DNA of 64,000 nucleotides from Bacteroidales bacterium (GTDB taxonomy: Bacteria > Bacteroidota > Bacteroidia > Bacteroidales > F082). Position numbers and translations under genes: made by a program. This document shows, piece by piece, positions 38,841 through 47,998 of the stretch. Every line of letters starts with the position of its first letter. The stretch's first letter is position 1. Where the stretch lies: NCBI GenBank assembly GCA_013141455.1, contig JABFQW010000023.1:1-64000 (forward strand), read 5' to 3'. The notes under the pieces are model-generated. The model was not told the origin of the DNA. It made no database searches and was given only the letters and a program-made list of their open reading frames with translations.

Positions 38841-41800
38841 ATGAAAAAGATAATAAATACGATATTTTCGATGGAGGTGATGGGATTGCTTATCCTGTTG
38901 TTTGCATTTGCTGTGGGGACAGCCACTTTTATTGAAAACGATTATGGCGCTATCGGCGCCAAGGTAGCGGTTTATAATTCAAAATGGTTCGAGGCCTTGT
39001 TGATACTGTTGTGTATTAATTTGGTGGTCAACATCTTCCGTTATAAGATGTATCGACTTGAGAAACTGGCAGTATTTTCTTTCCATGTTTCGTTTATTGT
39101 TATACTGATCGGGGCCGGAATTACCAGATATATTGGTTACGAAGGTGTTATGAGTATTCGTGAAGGAGCCACCGGAACCACCATGTTGTCGGATAAAACC
39201 CATGTTGTTGCCGAACTGATAGATAACCAGAATGTAAAAGTTACGGATAAGGCTGTGATGATGTCAGCTTTTTCTGAAACCAGCTACCATGACAGCGAAT
39301 CAATCAATGGAAAAAAATTCAGTTTTAAATCGCTGCGGTATATCCCGAATGCTCAGGAAGTAATTACTGAAGGCGCTCCCGGACAAGGTGTTCCTTATGT
39401 TACATTGGTTGTTTCGTCTGGAAATTCAGGACGACAGAACATCATGTTAAAAGATGGTGAATCGAAAAGATTTGCCGGTTATATGATTAATTTTAATCGA
39501 AAATTCGATAGCACCGCCATCAACATCAAAATGGAAAATGGATCGCTCTTAGTGCAAAGTCCTTATGTGTTAACCACTATGGCTATGGCCGACGCATCAA
39601 AAGACACCATCGACCCGTTTAAAATTGTTCCTTTTCAGATGATGAAACTTCACAGTTTTGGGGAACTCAAAATTGTACTTACCGATCTTAAACAAAATGG
39701 CGTAATCGACTATCAGTCATACGAAGGCAAAGATTCGCAGTTTATGGATGCCATCGTGGTGAAGGTTGAATCGGGAAACGAAACGAAAGAAGTGACGTTA
39801 CGCGGTGGCGATGGTTATCAGGGTGAGCCTGAATCGTTCGAAATGAATGGCGTTAAGGTAAATATGACGTATGGTGCAAAAATTATCAACCTGCCTTTTG
39901 GCATTAAACTCAACGATTTTGAGCTGGAACGCTATCCGGGAAGTATGAGTCCGGCTTCTTATGCCAGTCAGGTCACCTTAATCGATAAACAAAATGGTGT
40001 TGAAATGCCTTACCGGATATTTATGAATAATGTATTGAATTACAAAGGTTACCGCTTTTTTCAGTCTTCTTTTGATAAAGACGAAAAAGGAACGGTGTTG
40101 TCGGTCAACAAGGATGGAGCCGGCACATTCGTGACCTACCTTGGCTACCTTATTATGACGATAGCAATGATGTTGGCCTTGTTTGTCAAAAACACACGTT
40201 TCGCGCTACTTGGAAAAATGTTGAAAAGCAGTACCACGACAGCAAAAGTGATATTGGTTGGAATTTTACTTTCAACATCAACACTGATGGCTCAAAATAC
40301 GGATATGGTTGGCGTTGACAAGGATCATGCAGCCAAATTCGGAAGGATGTTGGTGCAGGATCAGGATGGCCGGTTGAAGCCAATGAATACAGTGGCCAGT
40401 GAGTTACTGCGTAAAATATCGCGTAAGAGCAGCTTCAATGGTTTGAATCCCGAACAGGTCTATATCGGGATGTTGCTCGATCCACAGAAATGGCAGCGCT
40501 TACCGATGATCAAGGTTAAACATCCTGAATTGAAACAGTTTCTGGGGATAAATGGCGACCGGGCTGCTTTTACTGATGTGCTCGATTTCTCAAAAGGTGG
40601 AAATTACAAACTTCGCGATCTTGTAAGTCAGGCCTATCAGAAAAAGGCATCGGAACGAAGCAAATTTGATCAGGATGTGATTGCAGTTGACGAAAGGGTC
40701 AACATCTTTTATATGGCAGTCACCGGTGAACTGATGAAAATTTTGCCAAACCCCGCAGGTGCCCGCGAACCCTGGTTGAAACCGGGTGATGAAATAAGAG
40801 GGCTATCGAAGAGCGACTCTTCCTTCATTTCCTCGGTGTTAACGGTCTATCTTCAGTCATTAGCCGGCCATGACATGAAACAAGCCGATATGTTGTTGCA
40901 GGGTATCATTGATTATCAGAAGAAGTTTGGTAAAGAAATAATTCAGTCCGATTCAAATATCAGCGCCGAGATCACCTATAACAAATTGATGATTTTCGAC
41001 CGTTTAAGTAATTATTTCGGATTGGTTGGTATTATCATGCTCGTGTTTGTGTTTATGAATATTTTCAAAGAACGCAAATGGATCAACAAATCAATAGGTA
41101 TTTTTTATATCATCATCATCGTGTTTTTTGCCATGCAAACACTCGGATTGGGTCTCCGGTGGTATATCTCGGGCCGTGCACCCTGGAGTAATGGGTACGA
41201 ATCAATGATTTATATTTCATGGGTGACTGTTCTGGCAGGACTGATTTTCTCAAGAAAATCACCAATGACTATCGCTGCAACCTCAATCCTGGCCTCAATC
41301 ATTTTGATGGTGGCACATTTAAGTTGGATGGACCCCGAGATCACGAATCTTGTGCCTGTATTGAAGTCATACTGGCTCACTATACACGTATCTGTGATCA
41401 CAGCCAGTTACGGATTTTTGGCACTCGGCGCTTTGCTTGGTTTCATTAATCTGTTACTGATGATTTTAAAAACACCGAAGAATTTCGAACATCTCGGACG
41501 AAAAATCAAGGAATTGAATTTCATCAACGAACGAACGATTATCATCGGATTATACCTGCTCACCATCGGGACATTCCTTGGCGGTGTTTGGGCAAATGAA
41601 TCATGGGGTCGCTATTGGGGATGGGACCCGAAAGAAACCTGGGCCTTGGTTACCGTGCTGATTTATTCATTTGTTGCACACATGGGTTATGTCCCCGGAT
41701 TAAAAACAGATTACTCCTTTAGTTTGGTCAGTTTGGTGGCTTATAGTTCCGTTATCATGACTTACTTTGGTGTGAATTATTATCTCTCAGGCTTACACTC

Positions 41801-41921
41801 TTACGCAAAAGGCGATCCGGTTCCGGTACCGACTTTCGTGTATTACACAGTGGCTGTGATATTTATTGTGGCAGTCGGGGCATTCATTAACGAACGACGA
41901 TTAACGAAAATATCGAAATAA
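38841..41921 (+). CDS. Fused ResB-CcsA cytochrome c biogenesis protein
   Basis: A 1026-residue membrane protein that exports and attaches haem for system II cytochrome c maturation. The ResB-like half (~1-450) has membrane helices at ~10-80 and a large periplasmic domain. A middle section (~470-730) follows. The CcsA half (~730-1026) carries the haem-handling tryptophan-rich motif WGRYWGWDPKETW (~924-937) and several helices. Bacteroidota often encode ResB and CcsA as one such polypeptide. It is monocistronic, followed by a terminator. Confidence 0.93.
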   Translation: MKKIINTIFSMEVMGLLILLFAFAVGTATFIENDYGAIGAKVAVYNSKWFEALLILLCINLVVNIFRYKMYRLEKLAVFSFHVSFIVILIGAGITRYIGYEGVMSIREGATGTTMLSDKTHVVAELIDNQNVKVTDKAVMMSAFSETSYHDSESINGKKFSFKSLRYIPNAQEVITEGAPGQGVPYVTLVVSSGNSGRQNIMLKDGESKRFAGYMINFNRKFDSTAINIKMENGSLLVQSPYVLTTMAMADASKDTIDPFKIVPFQMMKLHSFGELKIVLTDLKQNGVIDYQSYEGKDSQFMDAIVVKVESGNETKEVTLRGGDGYQGEPESFEMNGVKVNMTYGAKIINLPFGIKLNDFELERYPGSMSPASYASQVTLIDKQNGVEMPYRIFMNNVLNYKGYRFFQSSFDKDEKGTVLSVNKDGAGTFVTYLGYLIMTIAMMLALFVKNTRFALLGKMLKSSTTTAKVILVGILLSTSTLMAQNTDMVGVDKDHAAKFGRMLVQDQDGRLKPMNTVASELLRKISRKSSFNGLNPEQVYIGMLLDPQKWQRLPMIKVKHPELKQFLGINGDRAAFTDVLDFSKGGNYKLRDLVSQAYQKKASERSKFDQDVIAVDERVNIFYMAVTGELMKILPNPAGAREPWLKPGDEIRGLSKSDSSFISSVLTVYLQSLAGHDMKQADMLLQGIIDYQKKFGKEIIQSDSNISAEITYNKLMIFDRLSNYFGLVGIIMLVFVFMNIFKERKWINKSIGIFYIIIIVFFAMQTLGLGLRWYISGRAPWSNGYESMIYISWVTVLAGLIFSRKSPMTIAATSILASIILMVAHLSWMDPEITNLVPVLKSYWLTIHVSVITASYGFLALGALLGFINLLLMILKTPKNFEHLGRKIKELNFINERTIIIGLYLLTIGTFLGGVWANESWGRYWGWDPKETWALVTVLIYSFVAHMGYVPGLKTDYSFSLVSLVAYSSVIMTYFGVNYYLSGLHSYAKGDPVPVPTFVYYTVAVIFIVAVGAFINERRLTKISK

Positions 41922-41923
41922 AC

Positions 41924-41959
41924 AAAAAAGCCGCAACTGATTCAGTTGCGGCTTTTTTT
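41924..41959 (+). terminator. Rho-independent terminator after the ResB-CcsA gene
   Basis: Perfect 11-bp stem GCCGCAACTGA / TCAGTTGCGGC with flanking A-run and T-run, directly past the stop codon. It can act in both directions. Confidence 0.9.
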
Positions 41960-42080
41960 ATAGGAAAATGATTGTTCAAAAAGCAAGATAGTCTACGAAT
42001 GTTAACAGACATGAGACGCCTGTTGAATGTTATTTTTAAATGATTAAACTGTGGGGGAAAATTTACAGGATAAAAAGAAT

Positions 42081-43562
42081 CTATCTTTCGATGATTTTGA
42101 GTTTGGCTTCGGTATGCTCTGAAAAGGCGTTGCATTGATTTAAATAATCATGCATTTCGGTCATATCATCACCAAAAATATTCTCACTGAACTCCTGGGC
42201 TTTCTGTAACATTCTGATATATGGCGCTGTATCACCTTGTCGGGTCAGTTTTCGTAAGGCTCCCATATAATCATCCCTGAAAACGGTAGGGATGATGATT
42301 TTTGATTGCGCCGTCTTAACTAATTCGGCATTCATCATCACCCTGGAAATCCTTCCGTTACCATCCAAAAACGGATGCACTTCACTCAAAACAAACATCA
42401 TGAATATTGCTTTTGAGAAGGGATGTTCCAGCGTATTGTACAAATCGAAACTTTGTATCAGTGTTCCCTTTACCAGATTAAAATCAACAAATGATGTAAT
42501 GCCGGCAAAATTGTTTTTGTCTTTGAATTGACCCGGATTTTTATCCTCTCTCGCGCTGAGTAAAATTTTATGCCGGTACGAAAGCATCTGGATATATGCT
42601 TCGGGTGATTTAGGTGTAAGTGACATTTCCAACTTGTTTGAAACGAGCTGATACGTTCCTAATACATCGTGGCTGTCTTGATTTCGGGCTGCCAGAGGCG
42701 TATTCGTTTCAATAATTTGCTTTGCTTCATCCACTTCAAATACTGTTCCTTCGATATAGTTTGAAAAGTAACTTTCAAAAAAAGCAAAGTTTCGAAAAGA
42801 ACTTGCCGTGGTATTTCGGTCAGGCCGGTTTTTAAATTCCTGTTTTAGTAAATCACGGAAAAGTTCTTCAAATAATTTCATTCGGCCCGGATCGTAGGGT
42901 GCACCGAAAGTTCGTGCAATGGCAAGAGGAGAGGAAAGAATATTTGAAGAATGCGTTGTTAACAAAGCACTTATCATCTTGTTTAGCCGATCAAACTCCT
43001 TTGGCATATTAAGTTCTTTGGCTATCACTCTTGCCTTATCTCTAACTTTATTTAATTCATCGTCTCCATTCACCCTAATGATTTGTTCTAATTTGTCTTC
43101 AATCTCAGCCAGGGTCAAACACTTCGAGGTCAGTCCTGTTTTTTTTGATGGTTGTAGATTCTCTAATAGTGCCCTTGCCTTTTGTGAGACGAAAAGTTTT
43201 CCTGAAATGGCATTATCCCCATCAATTGGTTTGTATCCTTCATGAAAATGAATGGTGATACCAGGCAATGTTAGCTTCTTCGTGTATGTGTAGGTTAAGA
43301 AAATATGGCCCGCTTTTGTTGGCTGAAATTCAAAGGCAGAACGATGACTTAGCAATATACCGGGGTAAAGATTGCCAAGAATACGGAAGATATTTCTTCT
43401 AATAATCTCCTCAGGCGGTTCATTAAGGTTTGATGAATAAATACGGGGGGCAAGCTTCCTAATTTTGCCTTCCTTTTCCATTCTGGAAATTTGTTTCGAA
43501 ATAGAAGAGTCCGAAGACCCAAAAATTATTTCCTGAAGATGTATTGGTAAAATATTTTCCAT
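42081..43562 (-). CDS. Fic protein with N-terminal winged-helix-like domain
   Basis: A 493-residue protein. Residues ~1-135 look like an AbiEi-type winged-helix antitoxin domain (SSISKQISRMEKEGKIRKLAPRIY, then ILLSHRSAFEF). A linker helix region follows, then a Fic domain. The catalytic motif HPFLDGNGRISR (His396) is complete, so AMPylation or a related nucleotide transfer is likely. The inhibitory motif S-x-x-x-E-G is at Ser267-Glu271-Gly272, N-terminal to the Fic core, as in class II Fic proteins. It has three palindromic sites across its start. The target is unknown. The gene stands alone between the ResB-CcsA terminator and a porin. Confidence 0.88.
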   Translation of the reverse strand: MENILPIHLQEIIFGSSDSSISKQISRMEKEGKIRKLAPRIYSSNLNEPPEEIIRRNIFRILGNLYPGILLSHRSAFEFQPTKAGHIFLTYTYTKKLTLPGITIHFHEGYKPIDGDNAISGKLFVSQKARALLENLQPSKKTGLTSKCLTLAEIEDKLEQIIRVNGDDELNKVRDKARVIAKELNMPKEFDRLNKMISALLTTHSSNILSSPLAIARTFGAPYDPGRMKLFEELFRDLLKQEFKNRPDRNTTASSFRNFAFFESYFSNYIEGTVFEVDEAKQIIETNTPLAARNQDSHDVLGTYQLVSNKLEMSLTPKSPEAYIQMLSYRHKILLSAREDKNPGQFKDKNNFAGITSFVDFNLVKGTLIQSFDLYNTLEHPFSKAIFMMFVLSEVHPFLDGNGRISRVMMNAELVKTAQSKIIIPTVFRDDYMGALRKLTRQGDTAPYIRMLQKAQEFSENIFGDDMTEMHDYLNQCNAFSEHTEAKLKIIER

Positions 43563-43633
43563 TATAATGGAATTATGGAGCTAAAATAGAAAATATTTTC
43601 CATTAAGTGAGTGAATTTAGAAAATATTTTCTA
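43546..43633 (-). promoter_or_regulatory. Three palindromic operator-like sites before the Fic gene
   Basis: The word AAAATATTTT recurs at 43549-43558 (overlapping the start codon side), 43590-43599 (inside the perfect palindrome GAAAATATTTTC) and 43621-43630 (inside the perfect 16-base palindrome 43618-43633, TAGAAAATATTTTCTA). Centres are 41 and 31 bases apart, close to whole helical turns, so a bound protein would sit on one face. Autoregulation by the N-terminal domain of the Fic protein is the simplest reading. Confidence 0.8.
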
Positions 43634-43695
43634 TAATAGAAGAACCCCTGACCTTGCTGTTTAGAAATAAGTAATACAACACACAAAAAAACAGT

Positions 43696-43735
43696 AAAAA
43701 ATATCAGTTCAAGGAATCGACCCTTGATATTTTTT
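43696..43735 (-). terminator. Terminator-like hairpin after the porin gene
   Basis: Stem TCAAGG / CCTTGA inside A-rich left and T-rich right flanks. Read on the minus strand it lies about 120 bases after the porin stop and ends in a T-run, so it probably ends the porin transcript. Confidence 0.55.
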
Positions 43736-43854
43736 CGAACGAAGTCATGGTATTGAGTATAGATAATCAACACAAAAATTTGATAGCTCGTTGATCAGGT
43801 AATAAAAGGGTTATAGATTGCATCTTTGCCCTTTTTTTATTTCCATTTGAAAGA

Positions 43855-45144
43855 TTATTTATTGCTGAAGAACACCGGTTTCACAACCATTTGTAGCCAA
43901 ATCCATGAACTGTAATGTTTGTCTGCTTCGGCAATGTTTTGCAATGTAAGCATCGATGAGGTTGGCAACATGAATGAGTATCCGCCATTCAATTCCACGA
44001 TCTTATGCAGTTTGATATTGAAATTAAGATCAACTTCCGAACCCAATCCTTTGTCCAGATACACGGTACTTGTTGGGAAAGTTTTGTCTTTCACATCCTG
44101 GTTCAGGGTGAAATAGTGGTAATCGGCTGATAGGGTGGTTTTTTCGTCCAGCTTATATTGGGTGCTAAGGAAGAAATCGTTCAATCCTCCATTATTGGTT
44201 GCTTTGGGCATTGAGGTAAAAAAATCCATGTGACCGTAGTAACTATGGCGATTTCCATAATGCAGGTCGAACATATTATCAGTTGTTAAATCAATGGCAT
44301 CATCTCCTGAGATAATCGAGATACCTGCTCCCAGATTAAACTTTCCAACCTTCGACATTGCTTTGATATTTGCATTGTAGGCATTTGCTTTTATTCCGGC
44401 ATCATTTCTTCCATTTTGAAGATAAACGCTTGCCATAGCTGTCGTTTTTTCAGTCTTGTAATTCGCTATAACGCCGTACGTAGCCCTGACATAGATCATT
44501 TCAGTTGTATCGCTTTTTGTGTAACCCGTAGCGATCGCGATTAAAGCAGCATTGAATCGTTCATTGATCTTGTAAGAGGCATGCACGAAATTTAAGGTCT
44601 TCATTTTGGCATGTGTATAGAAGTTGCCAAAGTAATTTTCGACCTGATTATTGTATGAAACTGCTGCATCAATAATCAGTTTGTTGCCAGTATATTGATA
44701 CAGCAAAGCGTCATATTTGATGGAATAGTTGTTCCAGTTGCGGTTCGATAACAAACGGGTGTCGTCATAATTGAAATATTGTCTCCCTATTTTTAAAGAT
44801 GATTTTTTCAGAAACGAAAGTTGTACCCAGGCTTCATTCAGGTCGATACTTGCCAGATCGCCCTGAACACCCGTTGATGAATAAACGGTTTCGTCACCCC
44901 ACAATCGTACATCCTGAAAGCTGACACCCGTTTTAATCCATTCATGCTCATAAAAAAAACCAACCCGCGTACGCTGCGAAATCAGGTAAGCAGGTTTGAG
45001 TTTATCAGAACTCAGGTATCGGTAACCATCGCGTACCTCGGCTGTCGGACGAAATTCGCCGGTGACGGTGAATTGGCCGAATCCAGATAGTGGAAGCAAT
45101 AATGTTCCACAAATAAATCCTAAAATGTAAAGACTCTGTTTCAT
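43855..45144 (-). CDS. Outer membrane beta-barrel porin, alginate-export-like
   Basis: A 429-residue exported beta-barrel. The signal peptide covers ~1-23 (LSGFGQ). The mature protein has alternating strands with aromatic ends (TVTGEFRPTAEVRDGYRY, RTRVGFFYEHEWIKTGVSFQDVRLWGDE), typical of the alginate export family of porins in Bacteroidota, whose substrates are mostly unknown. It lies downstream of pstSCAB on the same strand, separated by a 330-base spacer with hairpins. A role in phosphate-limited uptake is possible but only context suggests it. Confidence 0.75.
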   Translation of the reverse strand: MKQSLYILGFICGTLLLPLSGFGQFTVTGEFRPTAEVRDGYRYLSSDKLKPAYLISQRTRVGFFYEHEWIKTGVSFQDVRLWGDETVYSSTGVQGDLASIDLNEAWVQLSFLKKSSLKIGRQYFNYDDTRLLSNRNWNNYSIKYDALLYQYTGNKLIIDAAVSYNNQVENYFGNFYTHAKMKTLNFVHASYKINERFNAALIAIATGYTKSDTTEMIYVRATYGVIANYKTEKTTAMASVYLQNGRNDAGIKANAYNANIKAMSKVGKFNLGAGISIISGDDAIDLTTDNMFDLHYGNRHSYYGHMDFFTSMPKATNNGGLNDFFLSTQYKLDEKTTLSADYHYFTLNQDVKDKTFPTSTVYLDKGLGSEVDLNFNIKLHKIVELNGGYSFMLPTSSMLTLQNIAEADKHYSSWIWLQMVVKPVFFSNK

Positions 45145-45475
45145 GGGAAAAAGATTTTAATTGTTTGATATATTGATAATTAGTAACATATTTTGTCTTA
45201 TTACTTTTTCGGTTCTTTTTTTGTTCAACCCTTTCAGGACTGAAATTTATTTGATTCATCTCCCATGGGTTGCACCCATGGTTATTTATATTTAGCCCCA
45301 GTTGGGGCAATGCTTTGTAAATGTCCGAAGGACATTAATCGAATAACCTCTGGTGGAGCCGGTGGTAAATAAAAGAACGATCAAAAGAACCCCGGATGGG
45401 GTTCAACACTAATGAAAGAGGTTTAAACAATCATTGATTTTTGCAATTTTCATTTTGCATCTTGAATTTTGCACT
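45145..45475. other. Gene-free spacer between pstB and porin: hairpin element plus heptads
   Basis: A 331-base spacer. It holds the porin promoter region (45145-45261), the multi-hairpin element (45262-45404) and heptad array E (45435-45476). No coding sequence was recognised. Confidence 0.6.
45262..45404. repeat. Multi-hairpin intergenic element
   Basis: Four perfect hairpins in 143 bases: CCATGGG / CCCATGG (loop TTGCA); GCCCCA / TGGGGC at 45295-45308; ATGTCC-GAA-GGACAT at 45321-45335; and GAACCCC-GGAT-GGGGTTC at 45387-45404. The layout and spacing text recall intergenic hairpin elements that I have seen in Bacteroidota genomes, similar in kind to REP/BIME elements. Confidence 0.7.
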
Positions 45476-45476
45476 T
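45435..45476. repeat. Heptad array E (TGCATTT-like units)
   Basis: Six seven-base units (TGATTTT, TGCAATT, TTCATTT, TGCATCT, TGAATTT, TGCACTT). The last overlaps the pstB stop codon (45476-45478). Its words resemble array A. Confidence 0.65.
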
Positions 45477-46234
45477 TAGTAAAACATACCTTTCAGATAC
45501 GACTTAGTCATTTCCATCTTAGGATTTTCAAAAAACTCTTCTGCCGGACCCTGTTCAATGACTTCTCCCATATACATGAAAACAACATGATCGGCAATTC
45601 GCCGGGCCTGCCGTAAAATATGTGTCACCATAACGATGGTGTAACTCGATTTCAATTCTGCAAATTTCTCCTCGATTAACTGACTCGAAATGGGATCTAA
45701 GGCCGAGGTGGGTTCATCGGCAAGGATGATTCGTGGATCAACGGCCAATCCGCGAGCCAGACAAAGTCGTTGCTGTTGCCCGATCGATAGGGCTGCAGCC
45801 GGATCTTTAAGCCGGTCTTTTACCTCTTCCCATAAATTTACCTGACGCAGATAATGTTCAACCCGCTTTTCGAGAAACCGTTTCTTTTTTCTACCGCTGA
45901 TACGGAGCCCGTAAGCAACATTGTTGAAGATGTTCATTGGCAGGGGATAGGGCCGTTGGGCAAGCAATCCCATCATTTTCCTGATCTCGGTAATATCATC
46001 ATTCGTGTGTAGTATGTCACGTCCGCCAATGACAATGTTGCCTGTAACTTTTGCCTGGGTATTCAAATCGGTAAGCCGGTTCATACATCGCATCAGCGTG
46101 GTTTTCCCACAACCGGATGGACCCATGATCACCGTGATTTTATGGCGCGGAATATCAACATTGATATTCTTCAGAATCTGTTGTTTCTCAAACGACAAAT
46201 TGAGGTTTTTTATACTGATTTCCGTTTGACTCAT
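45476..46234 (-). CDS. pstB: Phosphate ABC transporter ATP-binding protein
   Basis: A 252-residue ATPase driving phosphate import. Walker A is GPSGCGKTTLMRCMNRL (~38-54), the signature is LSIGQQQRLCLARGLA (~148-163), Walker B is RIILADEPTSALDP (~168-181), and the switch His lies in VMVTHILRQARRIAD. The downstream helix and C-terminal GPAEEFFENP are typical of PstB. It is the last gene of pstSCAB, 1 base after pstA, and its stop codon overlaps heptad array E. No phoU follows. Confidence 0.97.
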   Translation of the reverse strand: MSQTEISIKNLNLSFEKQQILKNINVDIPRHKITVIMGPSGCGKTTLMRCMNRLTDLNTQAKVTGNIVIGGRDILHTNDDITEIRKMMGLLAQRPYPLPMNIFNNVAYGLRISGRKKKRFLEKRVEHYLRQVNLWEEVKDRLKDPAAALSIGQQQRLCLARGLAVDPRIILADEPTSALDPISSQLIEEKFAELKSSYTIVMVTHILRQARRIADHVVFMYMGEVIEQGPAEEFFENPKMEMTKSYLKGMFY

Positions 46235-46235
46235 C

Positions 46236-47090
46236 TTAGTAATTGATCTTATTTTTTTTATAACTATAGGTCAGGATTCTGGCTAATAAACTGATGAACA
46301 ATATAATAGCTATCAAAATCACCGCGGATGCATAAGCCCGTTGCCTCACTTCAAGAATGGGTGAGCTCAATTGAAAAAAGATAGCCAAAGGCAGCGTGGC
46401 CGTTGGCTGACTCAACGAGGTGGGAATATAGTCGGTATAGCCTGTTGTTAATAACACCGAAGCCGCATCGCCAATGGCTCTTCCAAACGAAAGCAACAGG
46501 GCAGTTATAATTCCGGCAATCGATTGTTTGAAAAACACACGATATGAAATCTCAGATTTGGTAGAACCGAGTGACAAAGCCGACTCAAACAAACCACGTG
46601 GTATCGTCATTAAAACTTCATCAATAGCCCTGATCATAATGGGTACAATAAATACCGTAACCGTGATGATACCGGCTAACAGTGATGTCCGCAATCCAAA
46701 GAAAATCATCAGGGTGAAACCAAATGCACCATAAACAATCGATGGGATGCCGCAGAGAAGATCCATCAGGAATCGGATTCCGTTTACGACTTTTTTCCAT
46801 TTCGTGAGATGGATATTCATGAACAAGGCCACTGGTAATCCAATGGCGAAAGCGAGTGATGTTGCACCAATAGCAACATAAAGTGAACCAACGATGGCAT
46901 TTAATATCCCTCCACCTTTGCCAAAATAATAACCTCCTTCGGGCACTTTCGATATCATATCCCAATTCAGATGGGGCAGTCCGGCTTTGAGAATACTATA
47001 GATAATATGAAGCAACACCATGATTATGATAGTGCTTGATATGAACATCAGCACCCTGAAAAAATATTCTTCTGCTTTTCTTCGGTTCAT
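46236..47090 (-). CDS. pstA: Phosphate ABC transporter permease PstA
   Basis: A 284-residue inner membrane permease with six helices. The EAA-loop region, ESALSLGSTKSEISYRVFFKQSIAGIITALLLSFGRAIGDAASVLLTTG, is at ~165-212. The N-terminal periplasmic segment ends in PHLNWDMISKVPEGGYYFGKGGGILNAIVGSL, typical of PstA. It lies 2 bases after pstC and 1 base before pstB. Confidence 0.96.
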   Translation of the reverse strand: MNRRKAEEYFFRVLMFISSTIIIMVLLHIIYSILKAGLPHLNWDMISKVPEGGYYFGKGGGILNAIVGSLYVAIGATSLAFAIGLPVALFMNIHLTKWKKVVNGIRFLMDLLCGIPSIVYGAFGFTLMIFFGLRTSLLAGIITVTVFIVPIMIRAIDEVLMTIPRGLFESALSLGSTKSEISYRVFFKQSIAGIITALLLSFGRAIGDAASVLLTTGYTDYIPTSLSQPTATLPLAIFFQLSSPILEVRQRAYASAVILIAIILFISLLARILTYSYKKNKINY

Positions 47091-47092
47091 AG

Positions 47093-47998
47093 TTAATTGT
47101 GTTTCCCCGACCTGATGATTAATAAACGTGAGCCTGCATTAAAAAACAACACCACCACGAACAGGATGAAAGCCGAAAGCATCAGCGCAGCATCATATTG
47201 GGGGATCGACATCATTTCACCATAATTGTTGGCAATAAGAGCCGGTAATGGATAACCGGGCTGCAGAATGCCGGTCGGCACTTTGGCCACATTCCCGACC
47301 ACCATCAGCACAGCAATTGTTTCACCAAAAGCCCGTGACATACCCAATCCAAAAGATGAAATAATTCCCGGAAGTCCTTTTTTCAATACGACAAATTTAA
47401 TCGTCTGCCAGCGTGTTGCACCCAACGAAAGAGAGGCTTCTGACAATTCAACCGGGATATTATTGAATAGTTCGATTAATATGTTTAAGATAAACGGAAT
47501 TATCATGATTGACAGCACAATAGAACCTGCCAAAATGGAATAACCCGATGAAGATTTGCCAAGAAATGGAGCTACATGATCCGAAATAAACGGGATCACA
47601 ACCAAAATGCCCCAAACACCATAAATGACCGAAGGTATTCCGGCAAGGATATCAATAACAGGCTGCATTATTTTTAACACCCATTTTTTTGCGTATTGCG
47701 TCAGATGGATAGAAGTCAGCAGACAGATTGGTACCGAAAACAATAAGGCTAATAGGGTAACCCAGATTGAGCTCAGGATGAATGGATAGAAACCAAACTG
47801 ACCCGATAAGGGTTTCCAGTTACTCGAAAACAACAACGATAACAAGGGATGTTGGGCCAATAATGGAAAGGATTTTATGGCCAATCCTATCGTTAATACC
47901 ATTGGAATAAGTAATACCAAGGACAAACAGGCAATCATCCAACTGGTATGAATCGAATTGCGAAGCTTACGGCTTATATCAAAAAACCTGAATTTCAT
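47093..47998 (-). CDS. pstC: Phosphate ABC transporter permease PstC
   Basis: A 301-residue inner membrane permease with six helices. The EAA-like loop is ASLSLGATRWQTIKFVVLKKGLPGIISSFGLGMSRAFGETIAVLMV (~193-238). PSVIYGVWGILVV is the family motif before helix 3. Its start overlaps the pstS stop codon by 4 bases (ATGA), indicating translational coupling. Confidence 0.96.
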   Translation of the reverse strand: MKFRFFDISRKLRNSIHTSWMIACLSLVLLIPMVLTIGLAIKSFPLLAQHPLLSLLFSSNWKPLSGQFGFYPFILSSIWVTLLALLFSVPICLLTSIHLTQYAKKWVLKIMQPVIDILAGIPSVIYGVWGILVVIPFISDHVAPFLGKSSSGYSILAGSIVLSIMIIPFILNILIELFNNIPVELSEASLSLGATRWQTIKFVVLKKGLPGIISSFGLGMSRAFGETIAVLMVVGNVAKVPTGILQPGYPLPALIANNYGEMMSIPQYDAALMLSAFILFVVVLFFNAGSRLLIIRSGKHN

